Assembly: GCA_003255025.1 (NCBI GenBank)
Contig: QANY01008720.1
Span: forward strand, 708,605 to 772,604
DNA length: 64,000 nt
Source of the DNA: Datisca glomerata
Taxonomy: Eukaryota; Streptophyta; Magnoliopsida; Cucurbitales; Datiscaceae
Direction: 5' to 3'
Part shown: positions 61,901 to 64,000 of the stretch, one piece after another
Layout of the letters: the number at the start of each line of letters is the position of its first letter
Numbering within the stretch: position 1 is the stretch's first letter
The notes under the pieces: model-generated
What the model saw: only the letters and a program-made list of their open reading frames with translations
Told to the model about the DNA's origin: nothing
Databases searched by the model: none
Made by a program: the position numbers and the translations under genes

Positions 61901-62687
61901 AGGAGCAAGCAAATCAAAAACAAGTGGTTCTCAGTGGTAAGTTATGAACCTGAATTGAAGGCTTATTGTGAGGATAAAAAGTCTCTGCCACTGATGGTGG
62001 CAATGCCCATAGTTTTGCAATCTCTCTCATTATAGTTAACCGGTTTTCTGCTGAAGAAGAAAAGGCAGCAAATATATCGACAGCCTGAGAAGAAAAGTAA
62101 GCAGTTCACTAATGCTAGAGAAGAGATGGCATTACAACAATGATAAAAAAATGTAACATTTGGCTGTTCCAAACCTCCTCATAAACGCATCGAGATTGGT
62201 AAGTGGACACACTATCGCCTACAAAGCTAAAACCTAAACCCATGATGCGCTTGCACCATTTAAGAAGATCCCTGTAATTTAGACCAAGATCTCATTATTC
62301 TTTCCATAAGTATTGACATGTATAATATTGAACATGCAAAGACCAAATATTAACAACTTAAGCCACCTCAATGAGAACCGGCTGCAATTAAATATTGAAT
62401 CAGAACCTCCAGGATGAAATCCTGAAAGTTGATGCAGAGATGCGTTCACTTTTTCGAAAGTTTCTGCCAAACATAATCAACCATAAGTAATGCTTCCACA
62501 AATACAAGCTGCACTACTCAAGGGTACAAAAACTAAAATAACAAAATAGAAACTTAAAAAGAACCTATGAGTTTGGTAGCAATAGGCTCTACTAATAGAT
62601 ATTGAGTTTTAATTATATTTTGCAGGTCTTCATTGCTCGGAGGCTTAATCATCACCTTCCTCCACAGCACACCTAGTGAATTACCAC
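8422..62687 (-). CDS. MDN1: Midasin (MDN1/REA1), pre-60S ribosome AAA+ ATPase; 68 exons, 5' end outside window
   Basis: Midasin is a nuclear dynein-like ATPase with six AAA modules in one chain, a long linker, an acidic (D/E-rich) region and a MIDAS domain. In other eukaryotes the MIDAS domain binds the UBL domains of Ytm1/WDR12 and Rsa4/NLE1 so that ATP hydrolysis pulls them off pre-60S particles. I placed 68 exons by homology and splice sites. They total 14,900 nt and keep the frame throughout (2 nt, then 4,965 codons and TAA). Walker A motifs for AAA2-AAA6 are seen in order: [45 protein letters not shown]. The MIDAS motif DDSRSMS is intact. AAA1 is only represented by its end; about 450 N-terminal residues lie to the right of the window. 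TE-filled introns expand the gene to more than 54 kb. Single ends may be off by a base or two. Confidence 0.97.
8899..10271. other. MDN1 intron 65/66
   Basis: Besides the TRIM at 9537-9875, the intron holds a GC-richer stretch at about 9000-9140. This contains a perfect 12-bp inverted repeat (AGGCTTACGCCT 9089-9100, AGGCGTAAGCCT 9120-9131) with a 19-nt loop, in a GAGGCGT-rich context typical of a dispersed plant intron repeat. Nothing else is recognised. Confidence 0.5.
9537..9875 (+). mobile_element. TRIM (terminal-repeat retrotransposon in miniature)
   Basis: Left LTR 9537-9651 (115 bp, TGTTGGAATGTTGTCCCACA...CTTTTCA). Next come a degenerate initiator-tRNA primer site (TAGTATCAGAAC, from 9655), about 120 bp of non-coding interior with repeated CTTAGTTCGG words, a purine tract CCAGGAGGG, and a right LTR from 9775 that loses its last 16 bp near 9875. 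It has no coding capacity. Related copies lie at 23185-23815, 48352-48693 and 59090-59352. Confidence 0.85.
11037..12767 (-). CDS. MDN1: MDN1 exon 63 (1,731 nt): acidic D/E-rich region
   Basis: A 577-codon exon extremely rich in Asp, Glu and Ser, poorly conserved in sequence but always present between the linker and MIDAS domain of midasins. It contains the conserved islands ELRAKDD (about residue 90) and [20 protein letters not shown] (about residue 345), and ends with the strongly conserved helix [32 protein letters not shown] (in two short blocks: [17 protein letters not shown], then [13 protein letters not shown]). Being unstructured, it acts as a flexible tether for the MIDAS domain. The plus-strand frames over this exon are antisense shadows of the low-complexity sequence. 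Confidence 0.96.
12856..16975 (-). CDS. MDN1: MDN1 exons 49-62: C-terminal linker
   Basis: Exons: 16896-16975, 16621-16734, 16420-16488, 16170-16326, 15839-15951, 15647-15750, 15318-15487, 14989-15234, 14516-14743, 14284-14439, 13971-14195, 13546-13854, 13292-13462, 12856-13062. Anchors: [103 protein letters not shown], and [17 protein letters not shown], which leads into [17 protein letters not shown] just before the acidic region. The exon 55 acceptor is uncertain: in-frame joining needs the AAG at 15488-15490, five bases past a nearer CAG. Confidence 0.9.
16976..18269. other. MDN1 intron 48/49
   Basis: It contains the LINE end at 17027-17490; the rest (17500-18269) is AT-rich with a CT-rich stretch near 17820-17870 and no recognisable feature. 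Confidence 0.5.
17027..17490 (-). mobile_element. LINE 3'-end remnant with internal tandem duplication
   Basis: The minus-strand translation (17041-17364) reads [12 protein letters not shown]...FLASLWAS, the usual end of plant L1-type reverse transcriptases (zf-RVT tail, consensus like RRIFEDK...FWASLWAS). A unit of about 105 bp containing FLASLWAS is tandemly duplicated (17103-17207, 17208-17309). It is 5'-truncated and non-coding, and lies in the sense orientation in MDN1 intron 48/49. Confidence 0.65.
18270..29393 (-). CDS. MDN1: MDN1 exons 35-48: linker region, split by copia B intron
   Basis: Exons: 29270-29393, 28840-28994, [intron with copia B], 22856-22969, 21756-21896, 21453-21623, 21188-21376, 20898-20984, 20533-20751, 20324-20467, 19608-19689, 19389-19519, 19115-19279, 18457-18532, 18270-18382. 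Anchors: [143 protein letters not shown]. Exons 43 and 47 use AAG rather than CAG or TAG at the acceptor. No frameshift is seen. Confidence 0.9.
18900..19085 (-). mobile_element. Short LINE tail remnant
   Basis: The stretch from TTTTTTTCTATAAGAAAT to GGAGGATAAGGAATCCACC and on to about 19085 resembles the 3' tails of the LINE fragments at 17027, 35176 and 62740 (read on the minus strand, ending in a poly-A run). It is non-coding and inside MDN1 intron 46/47. Confidence 0.4.
19690..20323. other. MDN1 intron 43/44 with poly-G tract
   Basis: AT-rich intron. It has a T-run followed by a G-rich tract of about 20 bases (about 19865-19893), which may be real or a sequencing artefact like those at the N gaps. 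Nothing else is recognised. Confidence 0.5.
21897..22855. other. MDN1 intron 37/38
   Basis: About 960 bp of AT-rich intron without a repeat or reading frame that I can identify. Confidence 0.5.
23181..23277. repeat. Perfect 26-bp palindrome around a TRIM interior fragment
   Basis: The left arm 23181-23206 and right arm 23252-23277 are exact reverse complements (26 of 26). The 45-nt loop consists mostly of TRIM interior sequence (GGTTCTTTGTCCGCTTAGTT...), matching 9690-9735. No LTR or coding sequence is attached. It lies just upstream of copia B in MDN1 intron 36/37. Confidence 0.9.
23450..23815 (+). mobile_element. TRIM LTR copies replacing the copia B LTR end
   Basis: An inverted scrap of TRIM interior (AAAGCGGCACA..., 23450-23485) and a TRIM purine tract are followed by a TRIM LTR (23503-23608), a primer site TGGTATCAGAGCC (23612-23624) and copia leader. 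A second TRIM LTR (23693-23798), a primer site TGGTATCAAAGCC (23802-23814) and copia leader again follow. The unit of about 190 bp is a tandem duplicate. The leader after each primer site belongs to copia A/B, not to the TRIM. Confidence 0.8.
24271..24737. mobile_element. hAT-like MITE inserted in copia B
   Basis: It interrupts the gag/protease junction, whose uninterrupted form is seen in element A. Imperfect terminal inverted repeats start CATAGTTGTGAATTCCATT on the left and CATAGTATTCAATTCCATT on the right. They are flanked by CCTCCTGC (24263-24270) and CCTCTTGC (24738-24745), an 8-bp target duplication with one mismatch. Subterminal GGTCGGAAT/GGAAC words resemble hAT ends. No transposase. 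Superfamily assignment is tentative, since a 9-bp (Mutator) reading of the duplication is also possible. Confidence 0.65.
25633..25832 (-). mobile_element. tRNA-derived SINE inserted in copia B integrase
   Basis: Read on the minus strand, it starts GTGGGGTTGGCCTAGTGGT (pol III box A-like), has box B GGTTCAAAACTC about 55 bp later, a tRNA-unrelated body and an A-run tail. It is flanked by a 19-bp target-site duplication (25614-25632 and 25833-25851, one mismatch). A second copy, about 85-90% similar by eye, is at 34972-35174. Confidence 0.88.
26737..26799 (+). repeat. 21-bp tandem repeat in copia B RT frame
   Basis: Three copies of TGACTGCTATGCAGGATGAG+A, one base differing. The unit is seven codons (MQDEMTA) and lies at the conserved WxxAMQDEMxAL start of the RT domain, where element C has one copy. 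Confidence 0.9.
28468..28625 (+). repeat. 3' LTR of copia element B
   Basis: It begins TGTTGAATATGAGGATG right after the GTGGGGGAG purine tract, has a TATAAATACC box and matches the LTR of element A. The end near 28625 is approximate. Confidence 0.8.
30110..30620. mobile_element. MITE with long inverted ends, containing an assembly gap
   Basis: The ends read GGGAAAACTC on the left and GGGAAAATTC on the reverse complement of the right. Inside them, a CCTAAATGACAC...TTTAAAAATGACA block on the left matches an inverted block near 30500-30540 over about 45 bp with several mismatches. The AT-rich flanks give no clear target duplication. Eleven Ns with long G runs (30547-30602) interrupt the right end. 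Long inverted ends suggest a Mutator-like family. Confidence 0.5.
30547..30602. other. Sequence gap flanked by poly-G
   Basis: A G run, 11 Ns (30563-30573) and further G-rich sequence. This is unlike the AT-rich surroundings and very probably low-quality sequence. Confidence 0.85.
30760..31680. other. GC-richer insert, possibly mitochondrial DNA (NUMT)
   Basis: The base composition changes abruptly to about 45% GC, with no repeats and phrases that read like plant mitochondrial spacer DNA (for example around 30940-31030 and 31400-31470). A minus-strand frame from about 30980 to 30810 is open but unrecognised. I could not match it to a known organelle gene, so this is a composition-based guess. 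Confidence 0.35.
32280..42887 (-). CDS. MDN1: MDN1 exons 26-34: linker region, split by 7.7-kb intron
   Basis: Exons: 42707-42887, 42523-42588, [intron 34807-42522 with copia C], 34718-34806, 34392-34643, 33483-33618, 33321-33406, 33157-33239, 32456-32597, 32280-32369. They encode linker sequence with no catalytic motifs. Anchors to the plant family are [68 protein letters not shown] and [15 protein letters not shown]. Phases agree across the large intron: exon 27 ends with one base and exon 28 begins with two. Confidence 0.9.
34091..34146 (-). mobile_element. Very short LINE tail with 14-bp target duplication
   Basis: A 56-bp stretch whose minus strand ends TTTCCTATAAAAAAATG is flanked by exact 14-bp repeats AAGATAGCATATAA (34077-34090 and 34147-34160). 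This is the mark of a target-primed insertion truncated almost completely. Confidence 0.75.
34930..35380 (-). mobile_element. LINE 3' tail, host of a SINE
   Basis: Outside the SINE, the sequence (TAGGAAACAGAAAAGTTATA, then TTAATAATGAAAAGAGTACA and ...ATCCACCAAAAACTG) is the minus-strand 3' end of the same LINE type as at 18900 and 34091. It is 5'-truncated and has no RT domain left. Confidence 0.5.
34972..35174 (-). mobile_element. tRNA-derived SINE, second copy
   Basis: Same family and strand as 25633-25832: box A-like GTGGGGTTGGCTTAGTGGT, box B-like GGTTCGAAACTC, and a 3' part ending GGATACCCACGAAA. The target-site duplication is perfect over 22 bp (34950-34971 and 35175-35196) and lies within a LINE tail, so this is a SINE nested in a LINE. 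Confidence 0.9.
35470..35990 (+). mobile_element. LINE RT C-terminal remnant (antisense in MDN1 intron)
   Basis: The plus-strand translation near 35700-35880 reads [10 protein letters not shown]... then [13 protein letters not shown], the terminal zf-RVT region of plant L1-type elements, and the copy ends in TATGTTTCCTATAAAAA (about 35968-35984). Frames are broken. Confidence 0.65.
36441..36890 (-). mobile_element. Probable SINE/LINE 3' ends
   Basis: At 36720-36850 the minus strand reads GGGCGCACAGG in inverse (GCCCTCAGGATTAGTCGGAG) and ends in a long A run, as in the 3' part of many plant SINEs. At 36441-36600 another stretch ends TTACCTTTACCGATAAAAAA on the minus strand. No target duplications were found; both are tentative. 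Confidence 0.4.
37642..37782 (+). repeat. 5' LTR of copia element C
   Basis: It begins TGTTGGATGATATTG, contains TGTATAAATACCCCAC (TATA box) and directly precedes the primer-binding site. Confidence 0.88.
41487..41519. other. N gap with poly-T/poly-G inside copia C RT
   Basis: A T run, then G runs on both sides of four Ns (41499-41502), replace the codons expected for a DLGDLKYFLGI-type RT segment. This is probably a sequencing or gap-closing artefact. Confidence 0.85.
42217..42353 (+). repeat. 3' LTR of copia element C
   Basis: It begins TGTTGGATAATATTG after the purine tract TGAGGAGGAG. It is nearly identical to 37642-37782 up to ATCAATATAA and then diverges. Confidence 0.88.
42971..45519 (-). 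CDS. MDN1: MDN1 exons 24-25: AAA6 and start of linker
   Basis: Exons 44636-45519 (884 nt) and 42971-44554 (1,584 nt). AAA6 P-loop [16 protein letters not shown] is followed by [17 protein letters not shown]. The Walker B position reads [14 protein letters not shown]: the acidic DE pair is absent, as in the Arabidopsis protein, so this module is expected not to hydrolyse ATP. Sensor and arginine-finger region: [24 protein letters not shown]. The rest of exon 25 is the helical linker base ([32 protein letters not shown]), conserved but without named motifs. Confidence 0.95.
45607..48074 (-). CDS. MDN1: MDN1 exons 16-23: AAA5
   Basis: Exons: 48001-48074, 47157-47304, 46913-47011, 46719-46819, 46415-46504, 46275-46340, 45898-46062, 45607-45814. 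They hold P-loop [13 protein letters not shown] (exon 19), [15 protein letters not shown] (exon 20), Walker [17 protein letters not shown] (exon 21) continuing as [17 protein letters not shown] (exon 22), sensor [16 protein letters not shown] with LNRFTKV, and ELVEDDYLF...[10 protein letters not shown] (exon 23). Exon 21 must be followed by a GC donor (46273-46274), since no GT donor preserves the conserved VLEGLNAIL junction. Confidence 0.94.
46273..46275 (-). other. MDN1: Non-canonical GC splice donor of MDN1 exon 21
   Basis: The exon ends ...TTAGAG and the intron begins GCACTG. The next exon opens CAG|GGTTTGAATGC, giving the conserved VLE-GLNAIL junction in phase 0. The nearest GT downstream would add about 13 non-conserved residues inside the AAA5 core. 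Confidence 0.75.
48352..48693 (-). mobile_element. TRIM, both LTRs present
   Basis: On the minus strand, the 5' LTR is 48577-48693 (TGTTGGAATGTTGTGCCACA...), the primer site is TTGGTATTAGAG, the interior has the TTTAGTTCGGATTGT word, the purine tract is CCAGGAGGA, and the 3' LTR is about 48352-48452 (TGTTGAAATGTTATCCCACA...). The LTRs have diverged considerably. It lies in the sense orientation in MDN1 intron 15/16. Confidence 0.83.
48840..49140 (+). mobile_element. LINE RT fragment fused to copia D
   Basis: The plus-strand translation gives [19 protein letters not shown] (about 48880-48935), then [20 protein letters not shown] (49008-49067) and LRKWLWR (49126-49146). This is the collinear order of the plant L1-type RT region (GGRLTLIQAVL.SIPTYY, KRDHLVRW, GKWLWRF). 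It breaks off where copia gag sequence begins. Confidence 0.75.
49136..51969 (+). mobile_element. Ty1/copia element D, left part, 5'-truncated
   Basis: It starts inside gag at the zinc-knuckle end ([13 protein letters not shown], about 49150), so the 5' LTR and most of gag are absent. The protease motif reads IDSRDSNH for IDSGASDH and is inactive. GAG-pre-integrase ([10 protein letters not shown] ... CEICMFAKH, 49823-49940), integrase (49979-50550) and RT (51090-51960, box YVYD for YVDD) follow, with stops and frameshifts. It ends at DRIPM in RT, where element E is inserted. RNase H and the 3' LTR resume at 56180-56760. Confidence 0.9.
51970..56180 (+). mobile_element. Ty1/copia element E, nested in D, 3' end lost
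   Basis: The 5' LTR is about 51970-52150 (TGTTACAGGACATTAC...), followed by a primer site resembling ATACCAGAGCCATGG (52153-52168). The leader has a 248-bp tandem duplication. Gag starts at ATG 52858 ([12 protein letters not shown]) and shifts frame near 53190; the CCHC knuckle is [14 protein letters not shown] (53600-53641). Protease [13 protein letters not shown] is intact but followed by TAG at 53889. Integrase (54240-54800) and RT (55400-56160, box NVDD) are broken several times. The copy stops inside RT near ARPCGTP; the rest of RT, RNase H and the 3' LTR are missing. Confidence 0.88.
52177..52672 (+). repeat. 248-bp tandem duplication in the leader of copia E
   Basis: 52177-52424 and 52425-52672 are near-identical (AATCGAGGTTTTTCTC... 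to ...AAGGCGCGTG), differing by a few percent. The unit is GC-rich in its second half, contains CACGTG-type palindromes and lies between primer site and gag. Confidence 0.92.
56180..56760 (+). mobile_element. Copia element D, right part: RNase H and 3' LTR
   Basis: The RNase H end ([34 protein letters not shown]...) is in the D-type frame and followed by TGAGGGGGAG and a complete 3' LTR, 56495-56760 (266 bp, TGTTGACAGC...TATCAGCA). About 145 codons expected between DRIPM (51955) and ILEELK are missing, along with the 3' half of E, as after one deletion across the E/D boundary. Confidence 0.85.
56495..56760 (+). repeat. 3' LTR of copia element D
   Basis: 266 bp, TG...CA ends, immediately after the purine tract. 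No matching 5' LTR is present in the window. Confidence 0.85.
56996..58865 (-). CDS. MDN1: MDN1 exons 9-15: AAA4
   Basis: Exons: 58798-58865, 58508-58712, 58285-58386, 57918-58214, 57414-57607, 57269-57323, 56996-57146. They carry P-loop [15 protein letters not shown] with [14 protein letters not shown] (exon 10), Walker [19 protein letters not shown] (exon 12), sensor [16 protein letters not shown] and arginine finger [10 protein letters not shown] (exon 13), then [14 protein letters not shown] and [17 protein letters not shown] (exon 15). Exon 15 ends in phase 1, followed by the 8.9-kb retrotransposon-filled intron. Confidence 0.95.
58866..59470. other. MDN1 intron 8/9
   Basis: It holds the rearranged TRIM at 59090-59352; the remaining sequence shows nothing recognisable. 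Confidence 0.5.
59090..59352 (-). mobile_element. TRIM with internally deleted 5' LTR
   Basis: On the minus strand, about 27 bp of the 5' LTR (TGGAATGTTGTCCCACATCG) are joined to a primer-site remnant TTGATATCAAAGC. The interior with GTTCGGTTCTTTGTCCG, purine tract CTAGGAGGG and an intact 3' LTR (59090-59203) follow. Sense orientation in MDN1. Confidence 0.8.
59471..61231 (-). CDS. MDN1: MDN1 exon 8 (1,761 nt): AAA2 core and AAA3
   Basis: A single 587-codon exon. It has the AAA2 Walker B ([16 protein letters not shown]), the sensor loop [15 protein letters not shown] with arginine finger SRFTEY, then AAA3 complete: P-loop [17 protein letters not shown], Walker [19 protein letters not shown], sensor [13 protein letters not shown] and arginine finger [11 protein letters not shown]. 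It ends at a GTATGG donor after ...DHMYKQ. The acceptor at 61232-61234 (CAG) was chosen because the residues upstream of KNVDF do not match the family. Confidence 0.96.
61314..62687 (-). CDS. MDN1: MDN1 exons 1-7 of the window: end of AAA1, AAA2 Walker A
   Basis: Exons: 62565-62687, 62367-62463, 62175-62271, 61950-62084, 61817-61873, 61558-61734, 61314-61439. The first begins with 2 nt completing a codon from an exon outside the window and encodes [11 protein letters not shown], the lid side of AAA1. SRFSLRDLLKWC (exons 2/3) is the conserved AAA1 sensor region. Exon 6 carries the AAA2 P-loop [16 protein letters not shown]. Exon 7 carries [17 protein letters not shown], which follows AAA2 Walker A in this family. 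All introns are GT-AG. Confidence 0.93.
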
Positions 62688-64000
62688 CTGCAGCAAAAGC
62701 ATGAGAAGCATCCCGTTCAAACTATTTTTCATGAGACACATAATTTAATGAAGAAATAACAAAAATGGAGGATAAGGAATCCAAAAATCAACAAAAAGAA
62801 AAACAGATAAAAGTGTACAAAACAGACTAAGACCATACATAACGCCTACGCCACATAATGGAGATTAAAGAACAAGACTTTAACAGACTAGAAAAATATT
62901 CATGACACATCATTCCAGCAAGGGAAAGGAGGAAGCATGGGCTGCTACTATTACTTACCAGTTGAGCAAATACATAAAACATAACTAAAGGAGAGGTGAT
63001 CCTTATAACAAGACAACAGACAGCATGCTGAAAAGCGTTCTACAAGCAATCTACATCAACAATCATTGCCAGCTGAGTTTGTTATAAGAAACAAAACTTT
63101 ATTTTATATAAAAAGAATGTCCAAAGAAGGTTCGGGGGAAGAGAATTCCTAACCGAACACCAAAAGACCATAGATAGTGTATAAAAGCAGCCATCCAATT
63201 ACAAGTAAGCATAAATAAAGGAACGTCCTTAAAAGTCTTAGTGTTAGCCGCCCAAAGAGAAGGGAGAAAACTGCATTAACACCCTCAGAAGTTTCTTCAA
63301 AAATTCTTCTGTTGCTCTCTAGCAAAATATACCAAAAATAAGTGAGCGCGCCCAAACACAAGAGTGTTTTAAATTTTCTATGGAGTTTCAACTGGAGAAC
63401 CTCACCCAACAGACCTCCCTCCACGTGCTCCTGAGGAACCAAACTGAAACTGAGCACAGATCTTCATTTAGACCACAAAATATGCGCAAAAGGGCAATGT
63501 ATGAAGAGCTTTTCTTCCTGATTCTCCATTTTTGCCACACAACACACTTCTCGAAGGAGACATGGCCATGTTCGGATGTCTAGTTTGAACCATATCTGTT
63601 TTGCGTCTAGACATGAGTTATAAACTATATAGGCTACAAGCAAGCATTTAAGTTACTGATGAGCTTTTCTTCCTGATTCCCTAACTAAACTATATTATAT
63701 GCAAGTATGCAACTCAGTAATTCTTTTAAATGGTATGCAACTCAATAACTAAAATATCATTTTAACAATAAGGTATGGTTCTTGATACAAAAAACAGCCG
63801 CTTAGGCATCAAACCGCAATGGAACAAAGAAAATCCAAAATCTGAAAACATTGCAAGGTATCTATAAATTATCGGGCAAATGACACTTGTAAGCCATATC
63901 AATAAATTGCAAAAATGAGGATAACAAGCGCATAAACAATTGGAAAATCATAGCAATAACATGGTGAGTAATTAGCATCCCACTAGGATAACACTTGACA
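62688..64000. other. MDN1 intron running to the window edge
   Basis: No AAA1 exon was found up to 64000. It contains a LINE tail at about 62740-62830 (GGAGGATAAGGAATCC type) and the LINE remnant at 63070-63590. The rest is AT-rich. Confidence 0.55.
63070..63590 (-). mobile_element. LINE RT 3'-end remnant
   Basis: The minus-strand frame 63149-63457 reads YFWYILLESNRRIFEETSE, then LLFGRLTLRLL and LVIGWLLL, the terminal zf-RVT region of plant L1-type elements. It ends (toward 63075) in TTTGTTTCTTATAACAAA. 5'-truncated and non-coding. Confidence 0.6.

Noticed and set aside
1..64000. CRISPR arrays, operons, ribosome-binding sites, tRNA or rRNA genes
   Set aside because: The window is plant nuclear DNA; no regularly spaced repeats or complete tRNA/rRNA genes were seen.

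Overview
The window is a piece of a plant (eudicot-type) nuclear genome: AT-rich, with short exons in long introns and a dense load of Ty1/copia LTR retrotransposons, TRIMs, LINE ends, SINEs and MITEs. N gaps flanked by long G runs show that it comes from a draft assembly. I cannot name the species.

Layout. 1-3459 is a decayed copia element (A, minus strand) cut by the window edge. 4589-5656 (minus) is an intact, intronless mitochondrial carrier gene of the SLC25A44 type, with a CT-rich leader and two G-boxes upstream. From 8422 to the right edge everything lies in one gene on the minus strand: midasin (MDN1/REA1), the giant dynein-like AAA+ ATPase that strips assembly factors from pre-60S ribosomes. 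I placed 68 exons (14,900 nt, 4,965 codons plus the stop). They join in frame with consistent splice phases from the last part of AAA1 (62687) to the C-terminal residues after the MIDAS domain (8422). Only about the first 450 residues, by comparison with the Arabidopsis protein, lie beyond the window.

The introns explain the gene's size. The exon 36/37 intron holds copia B (23364-28625), itself invaded by a SINE and a hAT-like MITE. The exon 27/28 intron holds copia C (37642-42353), a SINE inside a LINE tail, and further LINE/SINE pieces. The exon 15/16 intron (8.9 kb) holds a TRIM, a LINE fragment fused to copia D, and copia E nested in D. TRIMs also sit in the exon 65/66 and 8/9 introns. 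The exon 34/35 intron holds a MITE with a sequence gap and a possible organelle-derived insert.

The exons show no frameshift, so MDN1 looks functional, while every copia element is dead. All four intronic copia elements run antisense to MDN1. I found no clearly undescribed gene system. The most unusual structures are a gag-deleted copia subfamily shared by A and B, a TRIM/copia hybrid 5' end joined at the shared primer-binding site, and a perfect 26-bp palindrome with a TRIM fragment as its loop.
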